64,000 bases of DNA from Streptomyces sp. WMMC940 (GCF_027460265.1 NZ_JAPZBC010000001.1:5560001-5624000), one strand, 5' to 3'; positions 33,407-44,743 are shown, numbered from the stretch's first letter. Notes: generated from the sequence alone by a model not told the origin. Program-made: numbers and translations.

Positions 33407-34025
33407 GGGACCGGAGCGGGCCGGGAGGCCGGCACCGTGCGGGGATCCGGAACCGCCCGGAGCCCCGGGGCCGTCCGCCGAACCGGGACCGGGAGGCGAG
33501 CCGGGGCAGGTCGCGGAGTCGGGGCCGTGCGACGAACCGGAGTCGGGGTGGGCCGCGGGGTCGCGACGGAACGAGGAACCGAAGCGGGGCGCGGAAGCGC
33601 GACGCGCCGCCGAAGGGCGGCGGCTGCGGCGGGGCCGGCTGGGCATGGCGGTCGGTGCTTTCGTGATCGGTGGGGGCCGGTGACCGCCCGGGCGCACGCG
33701 CCCACGGGGGCACCGGTGTCCCGCGGGCGAACGCGCGCCCGCCGGTCACCGGGCGGCAGGCGGGCGTTTCGGGGCCCGACCGCGCACCGGCGACCCGCGG
33801 GCGCGGGTGGTCCTCGGTGAACGTGTCCGTGCCGTCCGGGCACGCGCGGTGCCCGGACACGACGGAAGACGGAGATTCCAGGAATACGGGTTGTCCCGCA
33901 CGAACCACGAAGAACATGGCGAACATCACGGAACCGCACCGCCCGCGACGTCCTCCGGGGCGCGGCCCCCGCACCCCTGCGACTACGCTCGGACCCGGAT
34001 CCGGACCTTGATCGGAGGCGGCGGG
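33407..34025. other. Gap between PIG-L gene and glnE
   Basis: The left part (to 33646) may be the PIG-L N-terminus if its upstream start is used. The remainder holds no recognisable gene. A 9-bp stem, TCCGGGCAC (33835-33843) and GTGCCCGGA (33849-33857), lies about 170 bp before glnE and could mark a leader or boundary. An AT-richer stretch at 33870-33930 is the likeliest glnE promoter zone, but no clear -10 and -35 were seen. Confidence 0.4.
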
Positions 34026-37019
34026 ATGACATCGGTGCCGGGGCGCAGAAGCAGTACCTTCACCCGTCTGCTGCGACACGGCTTCACCCACCCCGCCGCG
34101 GCCGAGCGGCTGCTGGACCTGCCGGAGATGGCGCCCGTGCGCACCGACTCCGTGCTCCTCGACGCGCTCGGCGCCACCGCCGACCCCGACCTGGCCCTGC
34201 GCGGACTCGTACGCCTGGTCGAGGCCCAGCAGCCGGACGAGCGGCAGGTGCTGCTGGACACGCTGCTCTCCGCGAAGCCGCTGCGCGACCGGCTGCTCGG
34301 GGTGCTGGGCGCCTCAGAGGCGCTCGGCGACCATCTGGCCCGGCACCCGCACGACTGGCAGGCGCTGGTGATGTACGAGGCGTCCGATCTGCACCCCGGG
34401 GTGGACGACTTCGAACGGGGACTCGCCGAGGCGACCGGGCCGGTGTCGCTGCGCGTCGCCTACCGCCGCTGCCTGCTGTCGATCGCCGCCCGCGACGTGT
34501 GCGGCACCACCGACGTGGCGCAGACCGCGGCGGAGCTGGCCGACCTGGCGACGGCGACGCTGCGCGCGGCCCTCGCCATCGCCCGCACCGACGCCCCCGA
34601 GGACGCCGCCGCCTGCCGGCTCGCGGTGATCGCCATGGGCAAGTGCGGCGGCCACGAACTCAACTACGTCTCCGACGTGGACGTGATCTTCGTCGGGGAG
34701 CAGGCCTCCGAGTCCGTGGACGAGTCCACTGCGGTGAAGGCCGCGACCCGGCTCGCCTCGCACCTCATGCGGATCTGCTCGGAGACCACGGTCGAGGGCG
34801 CGATCTGGCCCGTCGACGCCAATCTGCGGCCGGAGGGCCGCAACGGCCCGCTGGTGCGCACCCTCTCCAGCCATCTCGCCTACTACCAGCGCTGGGCGAA
34901 GACGTGGGAGTTCCAGGCGCTGCTCAAGGCGCGGCCGGTGGCGGGGGACCCGGAGCTCGGCGCCGAGTACGTCGAGGCCGTGTCGCCGCTGGTCTGGCAG
35001 GCCGCCGAGCGCGAGAACTTCGTGCCCGACGTGCAGAGGATGCGCCGCCGCGTCGTCGACAACATCCCCGTCGCGCACATAGACCGCGAGCTGAAGCTGG
35101 GACCGGGTGGGCTGCGGGACGTCGAGTTCGCCGTACAGTTGCTGCAGTTGGTCCACGGGCGCACCGACCCCACGCTGCGCAGCGGCTCCACCCTGGAGGC
35201 GCTGAGGGCGCTCGCGGCGGGCGGGTACGTGGGCCGGGCGGACGCGGCACAGCTCGACGAGGCGTACCGCTTCCTGCGCTCCATGGAGCACCGGATCCAG
35301 CTGTACCGGCTGCGCCGTACGCATCTGGTCCCGGAGGGCGAGGAGGACCTGCGGCGCCTCGGACGGTCCCTGGGGCTGCGCGCCGACCCGGTGGCCGAGC
35401 TCGACAAGGAGTGGCGGCGGCACGGCTCCGTCGTCCGCAGACTGCACGAGAAACTCTTCTACCGGCCCCTGCTGGACGCGGTCGCCCAGCTCGCGCCCGG
35501 TGAGACCCGGCTCAGCACCCAGGCGGCACGGCAGCGACTGGAGGCGCTCGGCTACGCCGATCCGGCCGCGGCCCTGCGGCATCTGGAGGCCCTGTCGTCC
35601 GGCGTCTCGCGCAAGGCGGCGATCCAGCGGACGCTGCTGCCGGTGCTGCTCGGCTGGTTCGCGGACTCCGCCGATCCGGACGCGGGCCTGCTGGGCTTCC
35701 GCCAGGTGTCGGACGCGCTCGGAAAGACGCCCTGGTACCTGCGGCTGCTGCGCGACGAGGGCGCGGCCGCGGAGAACCTCGCCCGGGTGCTGTCCGCCGG
35801 CCGGCTCGCCCCCGATCTGCTGCTGCGCGCCCCGGAGGCCGTGGCGCTGCTCGGCGATCCCGAGGGGCTGAGGCCGCGGGGCCGCGACCATCTGGAGCAG
35901 GAGGTCCTCGCGGCGGTCGGGCGCGCGGACGGCGCGGAGGCGGCGGTCGCCTCCGCCCGCGCGGTGCGGCGGCGGGAGCTGTTCCGTACCGCGGCGGCGG
36001 ACCTGATCGGCTCGTACGGCACCGAGGAGAACCCCGCCGAGCAGGACCCGGGGGCGCTCGTCGACCGGGTGGGCAACGCCGTCACCGACCTCAACGCGGC
36101 CACAATCGCCGGCGCGCTGCGCGCCGTCGTCCGAGAGCGGTGGGGGGACGAGCTCCCCACCCGGTTCGCGGTCATCGGCATGGGACGCTTCGGCGGACAC
36201 GAACTGTCGTACGGTTCCGACGCGGATGTGCTGTTCGTCCACGGGCCGCGCGAGGGCGACGACGAGCACGAGGCCGCCCAGGCCGCCGCGACGGTCGTGG
36301 CGGAGATACGGCGGCTGCTCCAACTGCCCAGCTCCGACCCGCCGTTGCTGATCGACGCCGATCTGCGCCCGGAGGGCCGCAACGGCCCGCTGGTGCGCAC
36401 GCTCGCGTCGTACGCGGCCTACTACCGCCGCTGGTCGCTGGTCTGGGAGAGCCAGGCCCTGCTGCGTGCCGAGCCGATGGCGGGGGACGCGGAGCTGGGG
36501 GCCCGCTTCATCGAACTGGTCGACCCGCTCCGGTACCCGGCGGAGGGCCTGGGCGAGGAGGAGGTCCGGGAGATCCGCCGGCTCAAGGCCCGGATGGAGA
36601 CGGAACGGCTGCCGCGCGGCGCCGACCCCACCCTCCACACCAAGCTGGGCCGAGGCGGCCTGAGTGACGTGGAGTGGACGGTGCAGCTGCTGCAGATGCG
36701 TCACGGCTGCTCCGAACCGGGCCTGCGCACGACGCGCACCCGTACCGCCCTCGCCGCCGCCCGGGACGCGGGGCTCCTGTCCCCGGAGGACGCGGAGGTC
36801 CTCGACGACGCGTGGGTGCTGGCGACCCGGGTCCGCAACGGCGTCATGCTCGTCAGGGGCCGTGCGGGGGACACCTTCCCCTCGGAAGCGAAGGAACTGG
36901 CCGCGGTGGGCCGCTACCTGGGGTACGGCCAGGGGCATGTCGGGGAGATGGTCGACGAGTACCGCCGTGCGACGCGGCGGGCGCGTGCGGTGGTGGAGCG
37001 GCTGTTCTACGGGGCGTAG
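34026..37019 (+). CDS. glnE: Bifunctional glutamine synthetase adenylyltransferase/deadenylylase
   Basis: A 997-residue cytosolic enzyme that attaches AMP to, and removes it from, the GSI adenylylation tyrosine in response to nitrogen status. It has two nucleotidyltransferase halves with motifs GKCGGHELNYVSDVDVIFV near residue 210 (the GSD-DVD variant of the deadenylylase half) and GMGRFGGHELSYGSDADVLF near residue 725. Each is followed by an LRPEGRNGPLVRTL block and then a helical GlnD-UR-EII-type domain (GPGGLRDVEFAVQLLQL and GRGGLSDVEWTVQLLQM). GGAGG at 34014-34018 supports the ATG at 34026. Its target glnA (GSI-beta) is not in the window. Confidence 0.95.
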   Translation: MTSVPGRRSSTFTRLLRHGFTHPAAAERLLDLPEMAPVRTDSVLLDALGATADPDLALRGLVRLVEAQQPDERQVLLDTLLSAKPLRDRLLGVLGASEALGDHLARHPHDWQALVMYEASDLHPGVDDFERGLAEATGPVSLRVAYRRCLLSIAARDVCGTTDVAQTAAELADLATATLRAALAIARTDAPEDAAACRLAVIAMGKCGGHELNYVSDVDVIFVGEQASESVDESTAVKAATRLASHLMRICSETTVEGAIWPVDANLRPEGRNGPLVRTLSSHLAYYQRWAKTWEFQALLKARPVAGDPELGAEYVEAVSPLVWQAAERENFVPDVQRMRRRVVDNIPVAHIDRELKLGPGGLRDVEFAVQLLQLVHGRTDPTLRSGSTLEALRALAAGGYVGRADAAQLDEAYRFLRSMEHRIQLYRLRRTHLVPEGEEDLRRLGRSLGLRADPVAELDKEWRRHGSVVRRLHEKLFYRPLLDAVAQLAPGETRLSTQAARQRLEALGYADPAAALRHLEALSSGVSRKAAIQRTLLPVLLGWFADSADPDAGLLGFRQVSDALGKTPWYLRLLRDEGAAAENLARVLSAGRLAPDLLLRAPEAVALLGDPEGLRPRGRDHLEQEVLAAVGRADGAEAAVASARAVRRRELFRTAAADLIGSYGTEENPAEQDPGALVDRVGNAVTDLNAATIAGALRAVVRERWGDELPTRFAVIGMGRFGGHELSYGSDADVLFVHGPREGDDEHEAAQAAATVVAEIRRLLQLPSSDPPLLIDADLRPEGRNGPLVRTLASYAAYYRRWSLVWESQALLRAEPMAGDAELGARFIELVDPLRYPAEGLGEEEVREIRRLKARMETERLPRGADPTLHTKLGRGGLSDVEWTVQLLQMRHGCSEPGLRTTRTRTALAAARDAGLLSPEDAEVLDDAWVLATRVRNGVMLVRGRAGDTFPSEAKELAAVGRYLGYGQGHVGEMVDEYRRATRRARAVVERLFYGA

Positions 37020-37434
37020 CCGGAGGTTCCCGAGCGCCGGCGGCACCCGCGAGTGTGCCCGGGCGCCGCTCAGGTCGCCTCCGTGGGTCCCGGCGTCGGG
37101 GCCTGGTGCCGGGGAGGCCCGTTCGTGGGCCCCGGCTTCCGGCTGGAGGGTGCCGCTTGGCGGACACGGCCTTCCGGGCGTGCTCCGTGCGCGACGGGCG
37201 TCCGGCCCGGCCGCGGGTACCGGGAGGGCGGGGTCGTGGGCGGGCGTCCCCCCCCACCACGGACAGTGAGGGCCGACACCGGCCCGCAGCCCGGGAGTCG
37301 GCCCGGCGACGCCGGGCGTTCAACCGCACCGGGCGAACCGCGCGGTGCGCACCGAACCACGCCGGGCGAACCGCGCAGCCCGAACCACGCAGTGCGCACC
37401 GCGCTTGGGGCGTGTGCTCGCTCCGGGCGTTCGG
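37020..37434. other. Gene-free gap with a 33-bp repeat
   Basis: This lies between the convergent glnE and PAP2 genes. No gene is seen. CGGGCGAACCGCGC occurs at 37330-37343 and 37363-37376, each with related CGAACCACGC and GTGCGCACCG tracts, forming an imperfect 33-bp repeat. No strong hairpin was found. Confidence 0.5.
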
Positions 37435-38298
37435 CTATGCCGTGAGTACGGCGCCGGCGGGCGCCGGGTCCGGCACATGGCGTGGCAGCCGATGCGGGAG
37501 GGAGCCGTACCAGGCGTAGGACAGGCCGTAGCCGAAGCCGAGGCAGAGCAGTCCGCCGACGGCGTCCAGCCAGAAGTGGTTGGCGGTTGCCACGATGACT
37601 ATGAGGGTGAGCGTCGGGTACAGCAGACCCAGGATCTTTCCCCAGGGCGCCTTCGCCAGCGCGAAGATCGTCAGTCCGCACCACAGCGACCAGCCGATGT
37701 GCATCGACGGCATGGCCGCGTACTGGTTGGACATGGTCTTCAGATTGCCGGAGGCCATAGAGCCCCAGGTGTGGTGCACCAGCACCGTGTCGATGAAGTC
37801 CTGGCCGTTCATCAGCCGCGGCGGGGCCAGCGGGTAGAGGTAGTAGCCGACGAGGGCGACACCGGTGGTGGCGAAGAGGACGAGCCGGGTGGGGGCGTAG
37901 CGGCCGGGGTGCCGGCGGTAGAGCCACACCAGGACGCCGATCGTCACGATGAAGTGCAGGGTGGCGTAGTAGTAGTTCATCGTCACGATGAGCCATGTCA
38001 CCGAGTTGGCTGCGTGGTTGACCGTCTGCTCGACGGCGATGCCGAGGGTGTTCTCGGCCTCCCAGATCCAGTCGGCGTTCCGCAGGGCCTGGGCCTTCTG
38101 CTCGGGAACGGCGTTCCGGATGAGGGAGTACGTCCAGTAGCTGACCGCGATGAGCAGGATCTCGAACCAGATGCGGGGCCGCCGTACCGACCGCAGCCTG
38201 CGCAGTCTGCCCTGCTCCGGGGCCGGGCCGTCCTCGGTCACCATGGGTGACGGGGACGCGGTCCGGCCTTCCAAGGTCTTCACGGTCGCTTCACCCAT
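37435..38298 (-). CDS. PAP2/Aur1-like membrane phosphatase or phosphotransferase
   Basis: A 287-residue protein with about six membrane helices. The three PAP2 motif blocks occur as YPLAPPRLM (with GQDFIDT), AAMPSMHIGWSLW (the SxxH-type motif) and ANHFWLDAVGG (the catalytic His and Asp). This arrangement matches the inositol-phosphorylceramide synthase/aureobasidin-resistance branch common in actinobacteria, which transfers or releases lipid phosphates. An N-terminal 40-residue basic cytoplasmic stretch precedes helix 1. The start at 38298 lacks a ribosome site. Confidence 0.85.
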   Translation of the reverse strand: MGEATVKTLEGRTASPSPMVTEDGPAPEQGRLRRLRSVRRPRIWFEILLIAVSYWTYSLIRNAVPEQKAQALRNADWIWEAENTLGIAVEQTVNHAANSVTWLIVTMNYYYATLHFIVTIGVLVWLYRRHPGRYAPTRLVLFATTGVALVGYYLYPLAPPRLMNGQDFIDTVLVHHTWGSMASGNLKTMSNQYAAMPSMHIGWSLWCGLTIFALAKAPWGKILGLLYPTLTLIVIVATANHFWLDAVGGLLCLGFGYGLSYAWYGSLPHRLPRHVPDPAPAGAVLTA

Positions 38299-38463
38299 AG
38301 GAGGAGAGTCTGCCAGATGGGTGCGCCCGCTCCGATCATCCCTCGGTCGGGTTCGGGAGGGCGTCCGGTCCCTCCTGAGGACTAGCCGGAACCCCCGTGT
38401 TTCCCTGGTATGCCACGGAATTCGGGAGTCCGGTCGAGAGGCCCGCCGACCGGATGGGACGGA

Positions 38464-39495
38464 TCAGGGCGAACCGTGCAAAGGGCCCGCCGCGGTCGAG
38501 CCGCGGACCACCAGTTCCGGCATGAAGACGAACTCGCTGTGAGGCGCGGGCGTTCCGCCGATCTCCTCCAGCAGCGTGCGGACCGCCGCCTGCCCCATGG
38601 CGGGGACGGGCTTGCGGACCGTCGTCAGCGGCGGATCGGTGAAGGCGATGAGCGGGGAGTCGTCGAAGCCGACCACCGAGATGTCGTCGGGCACCTCCAG
38701 CCCCCGCTGCCGCGCCGCCCGGATCGCGCCGAGCGCCATCATGTCGCTCGCGCACACCACGGCCGTGCAGCCCCGGTCCATCAGTGCGGACGCCGCGGCC
38801 TGGCCGCCCTCCAGGGTGTAGAGGGAGTGCTGGATCAGCTCCGACTCGATCTGCTGCTCGCTCGCGCCGAGCTGGTCGTGGACCGCCTTGACGAAGCCCT
38901 CTATCTTCCGCAGGACGGGCACGAAGCGGCGTGGCCCGAGGGCCAGTCCGATACGGGTGTGACCGAGGGAGACGAGATGGGTCACGGCCAGCTGCATCGC
39001 CGCCCGGTCGTCCGGGGAGATGAAGGGGGCCCGTACCTGCGGGGAGAAGCCGTCGACGAGGACGAAGGGGACGCCCTGGGCACGCAGCTTCTCGTAGCGC
39101 TGCATGTCGGCCGTGGTGTCGGCGTGCAGTCCGGAGACGAAGATGATGCCCGATACGCCCCGATCCACCAGCATTTCGGTGAGTTCGTCCTCGGTTGAGC
39201 CGCCGGGGGTCTGGGTGGCCAGCACGGGGGTGTAGCCCTGGCGGGTCAGCGCCTGTCCGATGACCTGGGCCAGGGCCGGGAATATCGGGTTCTCCAGCTC
39301 GGGCGTGATGAGCCCGACGAGGCCGGCGCTGCGTCGGCGCAGCTTCACGGGACGCTCGTAGCCGAGGACGTCGAGTGCGGCGAGCACTGATTCGCGGGTG
39401 GTCGAGGCAACGCCTGGCTTGCCGTTCAGCACCCGGCTGACCGTCGCCTCGCTGACCCCCGCCTGGGCTGCGATGTCGGCAAGCCGTGCGGTCAT
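38464..39495 (-). CDS. malR: LacI-family maltose regulator, copy 1
   Basis: A 343-residue regulator, the length of Streptomyces MalR/Reg1. The DNA-binding head is RLADIAAQAGVSEATVSRVL followed by the hinge NGKPGVASTTRESVLAALDV. The sugar-binding domain carries GLITPELENPIFPALAQVIG, SGIIFVSGLHADT and the terminal VVGFDDSPLIAFTDPPLTTV. The ATG at 39495 starts the HTH directly. It lies 25 bp downstream of an agl gene on the same strand, forming an agl-lacI unit that mirrors the one at 44.7-47.4 kb. It probably represses the maltose genes until maltose or maltotriose binds. Confidence 0.88.
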   Translation of the reverse strand: MTARLADIAAQAGVSEATVSRVLNGKPGVASTTRESVLAALDVLGYERPVKLRRRSAGLVGLITPELENPIFPALAQVIGQALTRQGYTPVLATQTPGGSTEDELTEMLVDRGVSGIIFVSGLHADTTADMQRYEKLRAQGVPFVLVDGFSPQVRAPFISPDDRAAMQLAVTHLVSLGHTRIGLALGPRRFVPVLRKIEGFVKAVHDQLGASEQQIESELIQHSLYTLEGGQAAASALMDRGCTAVVCASDMMALGAIRAARQRGLEVPDDISVVGFDDSPLIAFTDPPLTTVRKPVPAMGQAAVRTLLEEIGGTPAPHSEFVFMPELVVRGSTAAGPLHGSP

Positions 39496-39520
39496 GGGAT
39501 TGGACTGTACCGGTCGCATG

Positions 39521-41188
<1,668 letters not shown>

Positions 41189-41216
41189 GGGCGCTCCTTC
41201 GGATGGCTGTCTCTCG

Positions 41217-41290
41217 ATGTTCCGGGTGTTGCAGATGTTCCGGGTGTTCCGGATGTTCTGGAACTTCTCGACCTTCCGGATCTTCCGGCT
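41217..41290. repeat. 18-bp tandem repeat in the leader of agl copy 1
   Basis: GATGTTCCGGGTGTT recurs with an 18-bp period at 41217 and 41235 (GATGTTCCGGGTGTTGCA, then GATGTTCCGGGTGTTCCG), decaying into GATGTTCTGGAA and CTTCCGGAT units. It lies in the 5' leader of the minus-strand agl gene, just upstream of its ribosome site. Confidence 0.7.
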
Positions 41291-41322
41291 CAACGCCGAC
41301 CTATGTCGAAGGTAACAGCGCT

Positions 41323-41334
41323 GCAATCTCTTGC
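41323..41334. promoter_or_regulatory. Putative MalR operator, agl side
   Basis: GCAATCTCTTGC is a short palindrome (GCAA and TTGC around TCTC), about 135 bp upstream of agl copy 1. It shares AATCTCTYGC with the larger site at 41441-41461. Assignment to MalR is inferred from position and similarity. Confidence 0.45.
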
Positions 41335-41440
41335 GGAAGCAGTTGCGCGGGCGCACGGGAGCGCTGGAGCGGGGTCAGGCGCTGTTGGCAAGGCGCACAA
41401 CGGCAACCGTGCGGACACGCGGATGTAACGATCGCGGTCG

Positions 41441-41461
41441 CTTGCGGAAATCTCTCGCAAG
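41441..41461. promoter_or_regulatory. Putative MalR operator, malE side
   Basis: An inverted repeat CTTGCG (41441-41446) and CGCAAG (41456-41461) with a nine-base centre, about 80 bp upstream of the malE start. It lies just before a weak promoter (TTACGT at 41487 as -10). LacI-type proteins bind such palindromes. It is the likeliest target of the LacI regulators in this block. Confidence 0.6.
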
Positions 41462-41543
41462 GTCTTTCGGTCTTCTTTCAACCTTGTTACGTTCCTGACC
41501 GAATCGGCGCCGTGATGGAGCGGCCCAGGTTGAAGGAGTTCAC

Positions 41544-42815
41544 ATGCGACGTGGCATAGCGGCCACCGCTCTGGTCGCGAGCCTGGCGCTCACGGCGACC
41601 GCGTGCGGCGGGGACGACGCCGAGAGCGGCAAGAGCGCCTCGGGCAAGCTGTCGGGCACGGTCACCTGGTGGGACACGTCGACCGTCGGCAGTGAGGACA
41701 AGGTCTTCAAGAAGCTCGCCGAGGGCTTCACCAAGCTGCACCCCGATGTCAAGATCAACTATGTGAACGTGCCCTTCGGCGAGGCGCAGAACAAGTTCAA
41801 GAACGCCGCCCAGTCCGGCTCCGGCGCCCCCGACGTGATCCGCTCCGAGGTGGCCTGGACCCCCGAGTTCGCCGACCTCGGCTACCTCGCCCCGCTGGAC
41901 GGCACCTCCGCCCTCAAGGAGGACAAGGACTTCCTGCCGCAGGCCGCCGCCTCCACGAAGTACGACGACAAGACCTACGCCGTGCCGCAGGTCATCGACT
42001 CCATGGGCATCTTCTACAACAAGAAGATCTTCCAGGAGGCCGGCGTCCAGCCGCCGTCCTCGATCGCCGAGCTGAAGACCGTCTCCAAGACGATCAAGGA
42101 CAAGACCGGCAAGACCGGCCTCTACCTGCGCGGCGACGACGCGTACTGGTTCCTGTCCTTCCTCTACGGCGAGGGCGGCAACCTCGTCGACGCCGAGAAG
42201 AAGCAGATCACCGTCGACAACCCGGCCGGCGTCAAGGCCATGAAGGTCGTCAAGGACCTCGTCGACTCCGGCGCCGCGAAGACCGACGCCACCGACGGCT
42301 GGAACAACATGCAGACCGCCTTCAAGGAAGGCAAGGTCGCCATGATGATCAACGGCCCGTGGGCGGTCACCGACACGTACGGCGGCAAGGAGTTCAAGGA
42401 CAAGACCAACCTCGGCATCGTCCCGGTCCCGGCGGGCTCCGACGGCCAGGGCGCCCCGCAGGGCGGCCACAACCTCGCCGTCTACGCCGGTTCCAAGAAC
42501 CTCGAGGCCTCCTACGCCTTCGTCGAGTACATGACCTCGGTCGAGTCCCAGACCACGGTCGCCAAGGAGCTCAGCCTCCTGCCGACCCGCACCTCGGTCT
42601 ACGACAAGCCCACCGTCTCCGGCAACGAGATGGTCGCCTTCTTCAAGCCGGTCGTCGACAAGGCCGTCGAGCGCCCCTGGATCCCCGAGGGCGGCAGCCT
42701 CTTCGCCCCGCTCGTGACCGAGTACACCAAGGTCCTCACCGGCCAGACCACCCCGGAGAAGGGAGCCAAGACGGCGGGCGACGCCTACCGCAAGCTCCTG
42801 AAGGACTGGAAGTAA
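41544..42815 (+). CDS. malE: Maltose/maltodextrin ABC transporter solute-binding lipoprotein
   Basis: A 423-residue lipoprotein. The signal peptide MRRGIAATALVASLALTATA is followed by the lipobox Cys21 (LTATAC). The mature protein is a family 1 extracellular solute-binding protein with VTWWDTSTVGSEDKVFKKLA, YAVPQVIDSMGIFYNKKIF, GKVAMMINGPWAV and AVYAGSKNLEASYAFVEYM. It captures maltodextrins outside the membrane and delivers them to MalFG. AAGGAG precedes the ATG. It is the first gene of the operon malE-malF-malG-agl-lacI. Confidence 0.92.
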   Translation: MRRGIAATALVASLALTATACGGDDAESGKSASGKLSGTVTWWDTSTVGSEDKVFKKLAEGFTKLHPDVKINYVNVPFGEAQNKFKNAAQSGSGAPDVIRSEVAWTPEFADLGYLAPLDGTSALKEDKDFLPQAAASTKYDDKTYAVPQVIDSMGIFYNKKIFQEAGVQPPSSIAELKTVSKTIKDKTGKTGLYLRGDDAYWFLSFLYGEGGNLVDAEKKQITVDNPAGVKAMKVVKDLVDSGAAKTDATDGWNNMQTAFKEGKVAMMINGPWAVTDTYGGKEFKDKTNLGIVPVPAGSDGQGAPQGGHNLAVYAGSKNLEASYAFVEYMTSVESQTTVAKELSLLPTRTSVYDKPTVSGNEMVAFFKPVVDKAVERPWIPEGGSLFAPLVTEYTKVLTGQTTPEKGAKTAGDAYRKLLKDWK

Positions 42816-42835
42816 GGGAAGAGGAAGACCGACTG

Positions 42836-43849
42836 ATGGCTGTCCACACCAGCGGCCAGTCGGTGGCGAAGGCCGCGGAGCCCGGGAGGGCCCGCGGCCG
42901 TCGCCGCGACACCGCAGGCGCGCCCGGCAAGCTCCGCCGCGCCCTCTCCACGCACTGGTACGCCTGGACCATGGTCGCCCCCGTGGTGATCGTGATCGGG
43001 GTGATCATCGGCTATCCGCTCGTCCGCGGCGTCTACCTGTCGCTGACGAACGCCGACGAGCGGAACGTCGAGCGGTCGATCGGGGTGAACCATCTTCCCG
43101 CGACGTACGAGTTCGTCGGACTCGACAACTACGCCGACGCGCTCACCGGCAGCCAGTTCCTGGACACCCTCGGGTGGACGCTGGTGTGGACGGTCTCCTG
43201 CGTGGCCGTCACCTTCGGACTGGGCCTCGCCCTCGCCAACATCCTCAACCGCAGGATCGCCGGCCGGTCGTTCTACCGGATGATGCTGGTCCTGCCGTGG
43301 GCGGTGCCCGGCTTCGTCTCCGTCTTCGCCTGGCGCTTCCTCTACAACGAGGACAACGGCCTGCTCAACAAGCTCCTCGCGGGCGGCGGCATAGACGCCG
43401 TGCCGTGGCTCAACGACCCGACCTGGGCCAAGTTCTCGGTGATCGCCGTGAACGTCTGGCTCGGCGTTCCCTTCATGATGGTCGCCCTGCTCGGCGGACT
43501 GCAGTCCATCCCCGGCGAGCTGTACGAGGCCGCCGAGATGGACGGTGCGGGCGCCTGGCAGCGGTTCCGCAACATCACCATGCCCGGGCTGCGGTCGGTG
43601 TCCACCACCGTCGTGCTGCTGAGCACCATCTGGACCTTCAACATGTTCCCGGTGATCTTCCTGCTCACCCGGGGCGGTCCCGGTGAGGCCACGCAGATCC
43701 TGGTCACCCAGGCGTACAAGTTCTCGTTCGAGATCAGCCCCCGCGACTTCGCCCAGTCCTCCACCTGGGGCGTGCTGATCCTCGTCCTCCTGATGGTCTT
43801 CGCCGCTGTCTACCAGCGCGTCCTCCGCAAGCAGGGAGAAACCTGGTGA
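42836..43849 (+). CDS. malF: Maltose ABC transporter permease MalF
   Basis: A 337-residue permease with six to seven membrane helices after a basic 40-residue N-terminus. The EAA loop is ELYEAAEMDGAGAWQRFRNI, which contacts the ATPase, followed by TMPGLRSV. The ATPase MsiK-type subunit is not encoded here; in Streptomyces a shared MsiK usually serves several sugar importers. It starts 20 bp after malE and overlaps malG by four bases. Confidence 0.92.
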   Translation: MAVHTSGQSVAKAAEPGRARGRRRDTAGAPGKLRRALSTHWYAWTMVAPVVIVIGVIIGYPLVRGVYLSLTNADERNVERSIGVNHLPATYEFVGLDNYADALTGSQFLDTLGWTLVWTVSCVAVTFGLGLALANILNRRIAGRSFYRMMLVLPWAVPGFVSVFAWRFLYNEDNGLLNKLLAGGGIDAVPWLNDPTWAKFSVIAVNVWLGVPFMMVALLGGLQSIPGELYEAAEMDGAGAWQRFRNITMPGLRSVSTTVVLLSTIWTFNMFPVIFLLTRGGPGEATQILVTQAYKFSFEISPRDFAQSSTWGVLILVLLMVFAAVYQRVLRKQGETW

Positions 43850-44694
43850 CCACGACCAACGCCCCGGTGCGCGGCCGCCGCACGCCGCTGGCCTCGACCG
43901 CGCTGCACCTCACGCTGCTCGTCGCCTCCGTGATCGCCGTCTTCCCGGTGCTGTGGGTACTGCTGACCTCGCTGAAGCCGGCGAGCTACGCGACTACGAC
44001 GGACTTCGTCAGGGAGACGACGCTCGAGAACTACACGAAGCTGCTGGCGGACACCGAGTTCCTGACCTGGTTCGGCAACTCGCTCCTGGTCGCCGGCCTC
44101 ACCACGGTCCTCGGCGTCTTCGTGGCCGCCACCACCGGCTACGCCGTCAGCCGCTTCCGCTTCCCCGGCAAGCGGGGCCTGATGTGGACGCTGCTGATCA
44201 CCCAGATGTTCCCGGTCGCGGTCCTGATCGTGCCGATCTACAACATCATGTCGGGCCTGGGCCTGCTCAACGAGCCGGCCGGTCTCGTCATCACCTACCT
44301 CACCATCGCGGTGCCCTTCTGCGCCTGGATGATGAAGGGCTTCTTCGACACCATCCCGCGCGAGATCGACGAGTCGGGCCAGGTCGACGGGCTCACCCCG
44401 TTCGGCACCTTCTGGCGGCTGATCCTGCCGCTGGCCCGCCCCGGCATCGCGGTGACGGCCTTCTACTCGTTCATCACCGCCTGGGGCGAGGTGGCCTACG
44501 CCTCCGCCTTCATGGTCGGCGACGAGAACCTGACCCTCGCCGGGGGCCTGCAGAAGTTCGTCAACCAGTACGGCGCCCAGTGGGGTCCGATGACCGCGGC
44601 CTCCGTGCTCATCGCCATCCCGGCCGCGATCGTCTTCCTCTTCGCACAGCGTCATCTGGTCACGGGCGTTTCGGCGGGCGCCGTCAAGGGCTGA
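43846..44694 (+). CDS. malG: Maltose ABC transporter permease MalG
   Basis: A 282-residue permease with six membrane helices. The EAA loop is EIDESGQVDGLTPFGTFWRL followed by ILPLARPGI. The GTG start overlaps the malF stop (GTGA, 43846-43849), giving translational coupling of the two permeases. It forms the translocation channel with MalF. Confidence 0.92.
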   Translation: MTTTNAPVRGRRTPLASTALHLTLLVASVIAVFPVLWVLLTSLKPASYATTTDFVRETTLENYTKLLADTEFLTWFGNSLLVAGLTTVLGVFVAATTGYAVSRFRFPGKRGLMWTLLITQMFPVAVLIVPIYNIMSGLGLLNEPAGLVITYLTIAVPFCAWMMKGFFDTIPREIDESGQVDGLTPFGTFWRLILPLARPGIAVTAFYSFITAWGEVAYASAFMVGDENLTLAGGLQKFVNQYGAQWGPMTAASVLIAIPAAIVFLFAQRHLVTGVSAGAVKG

Positions 44695-44743
44695 CCCGCA
44701 CGTGCCGTACGTTCCCCCCAACCACGACCATCCCAGGGATGAA

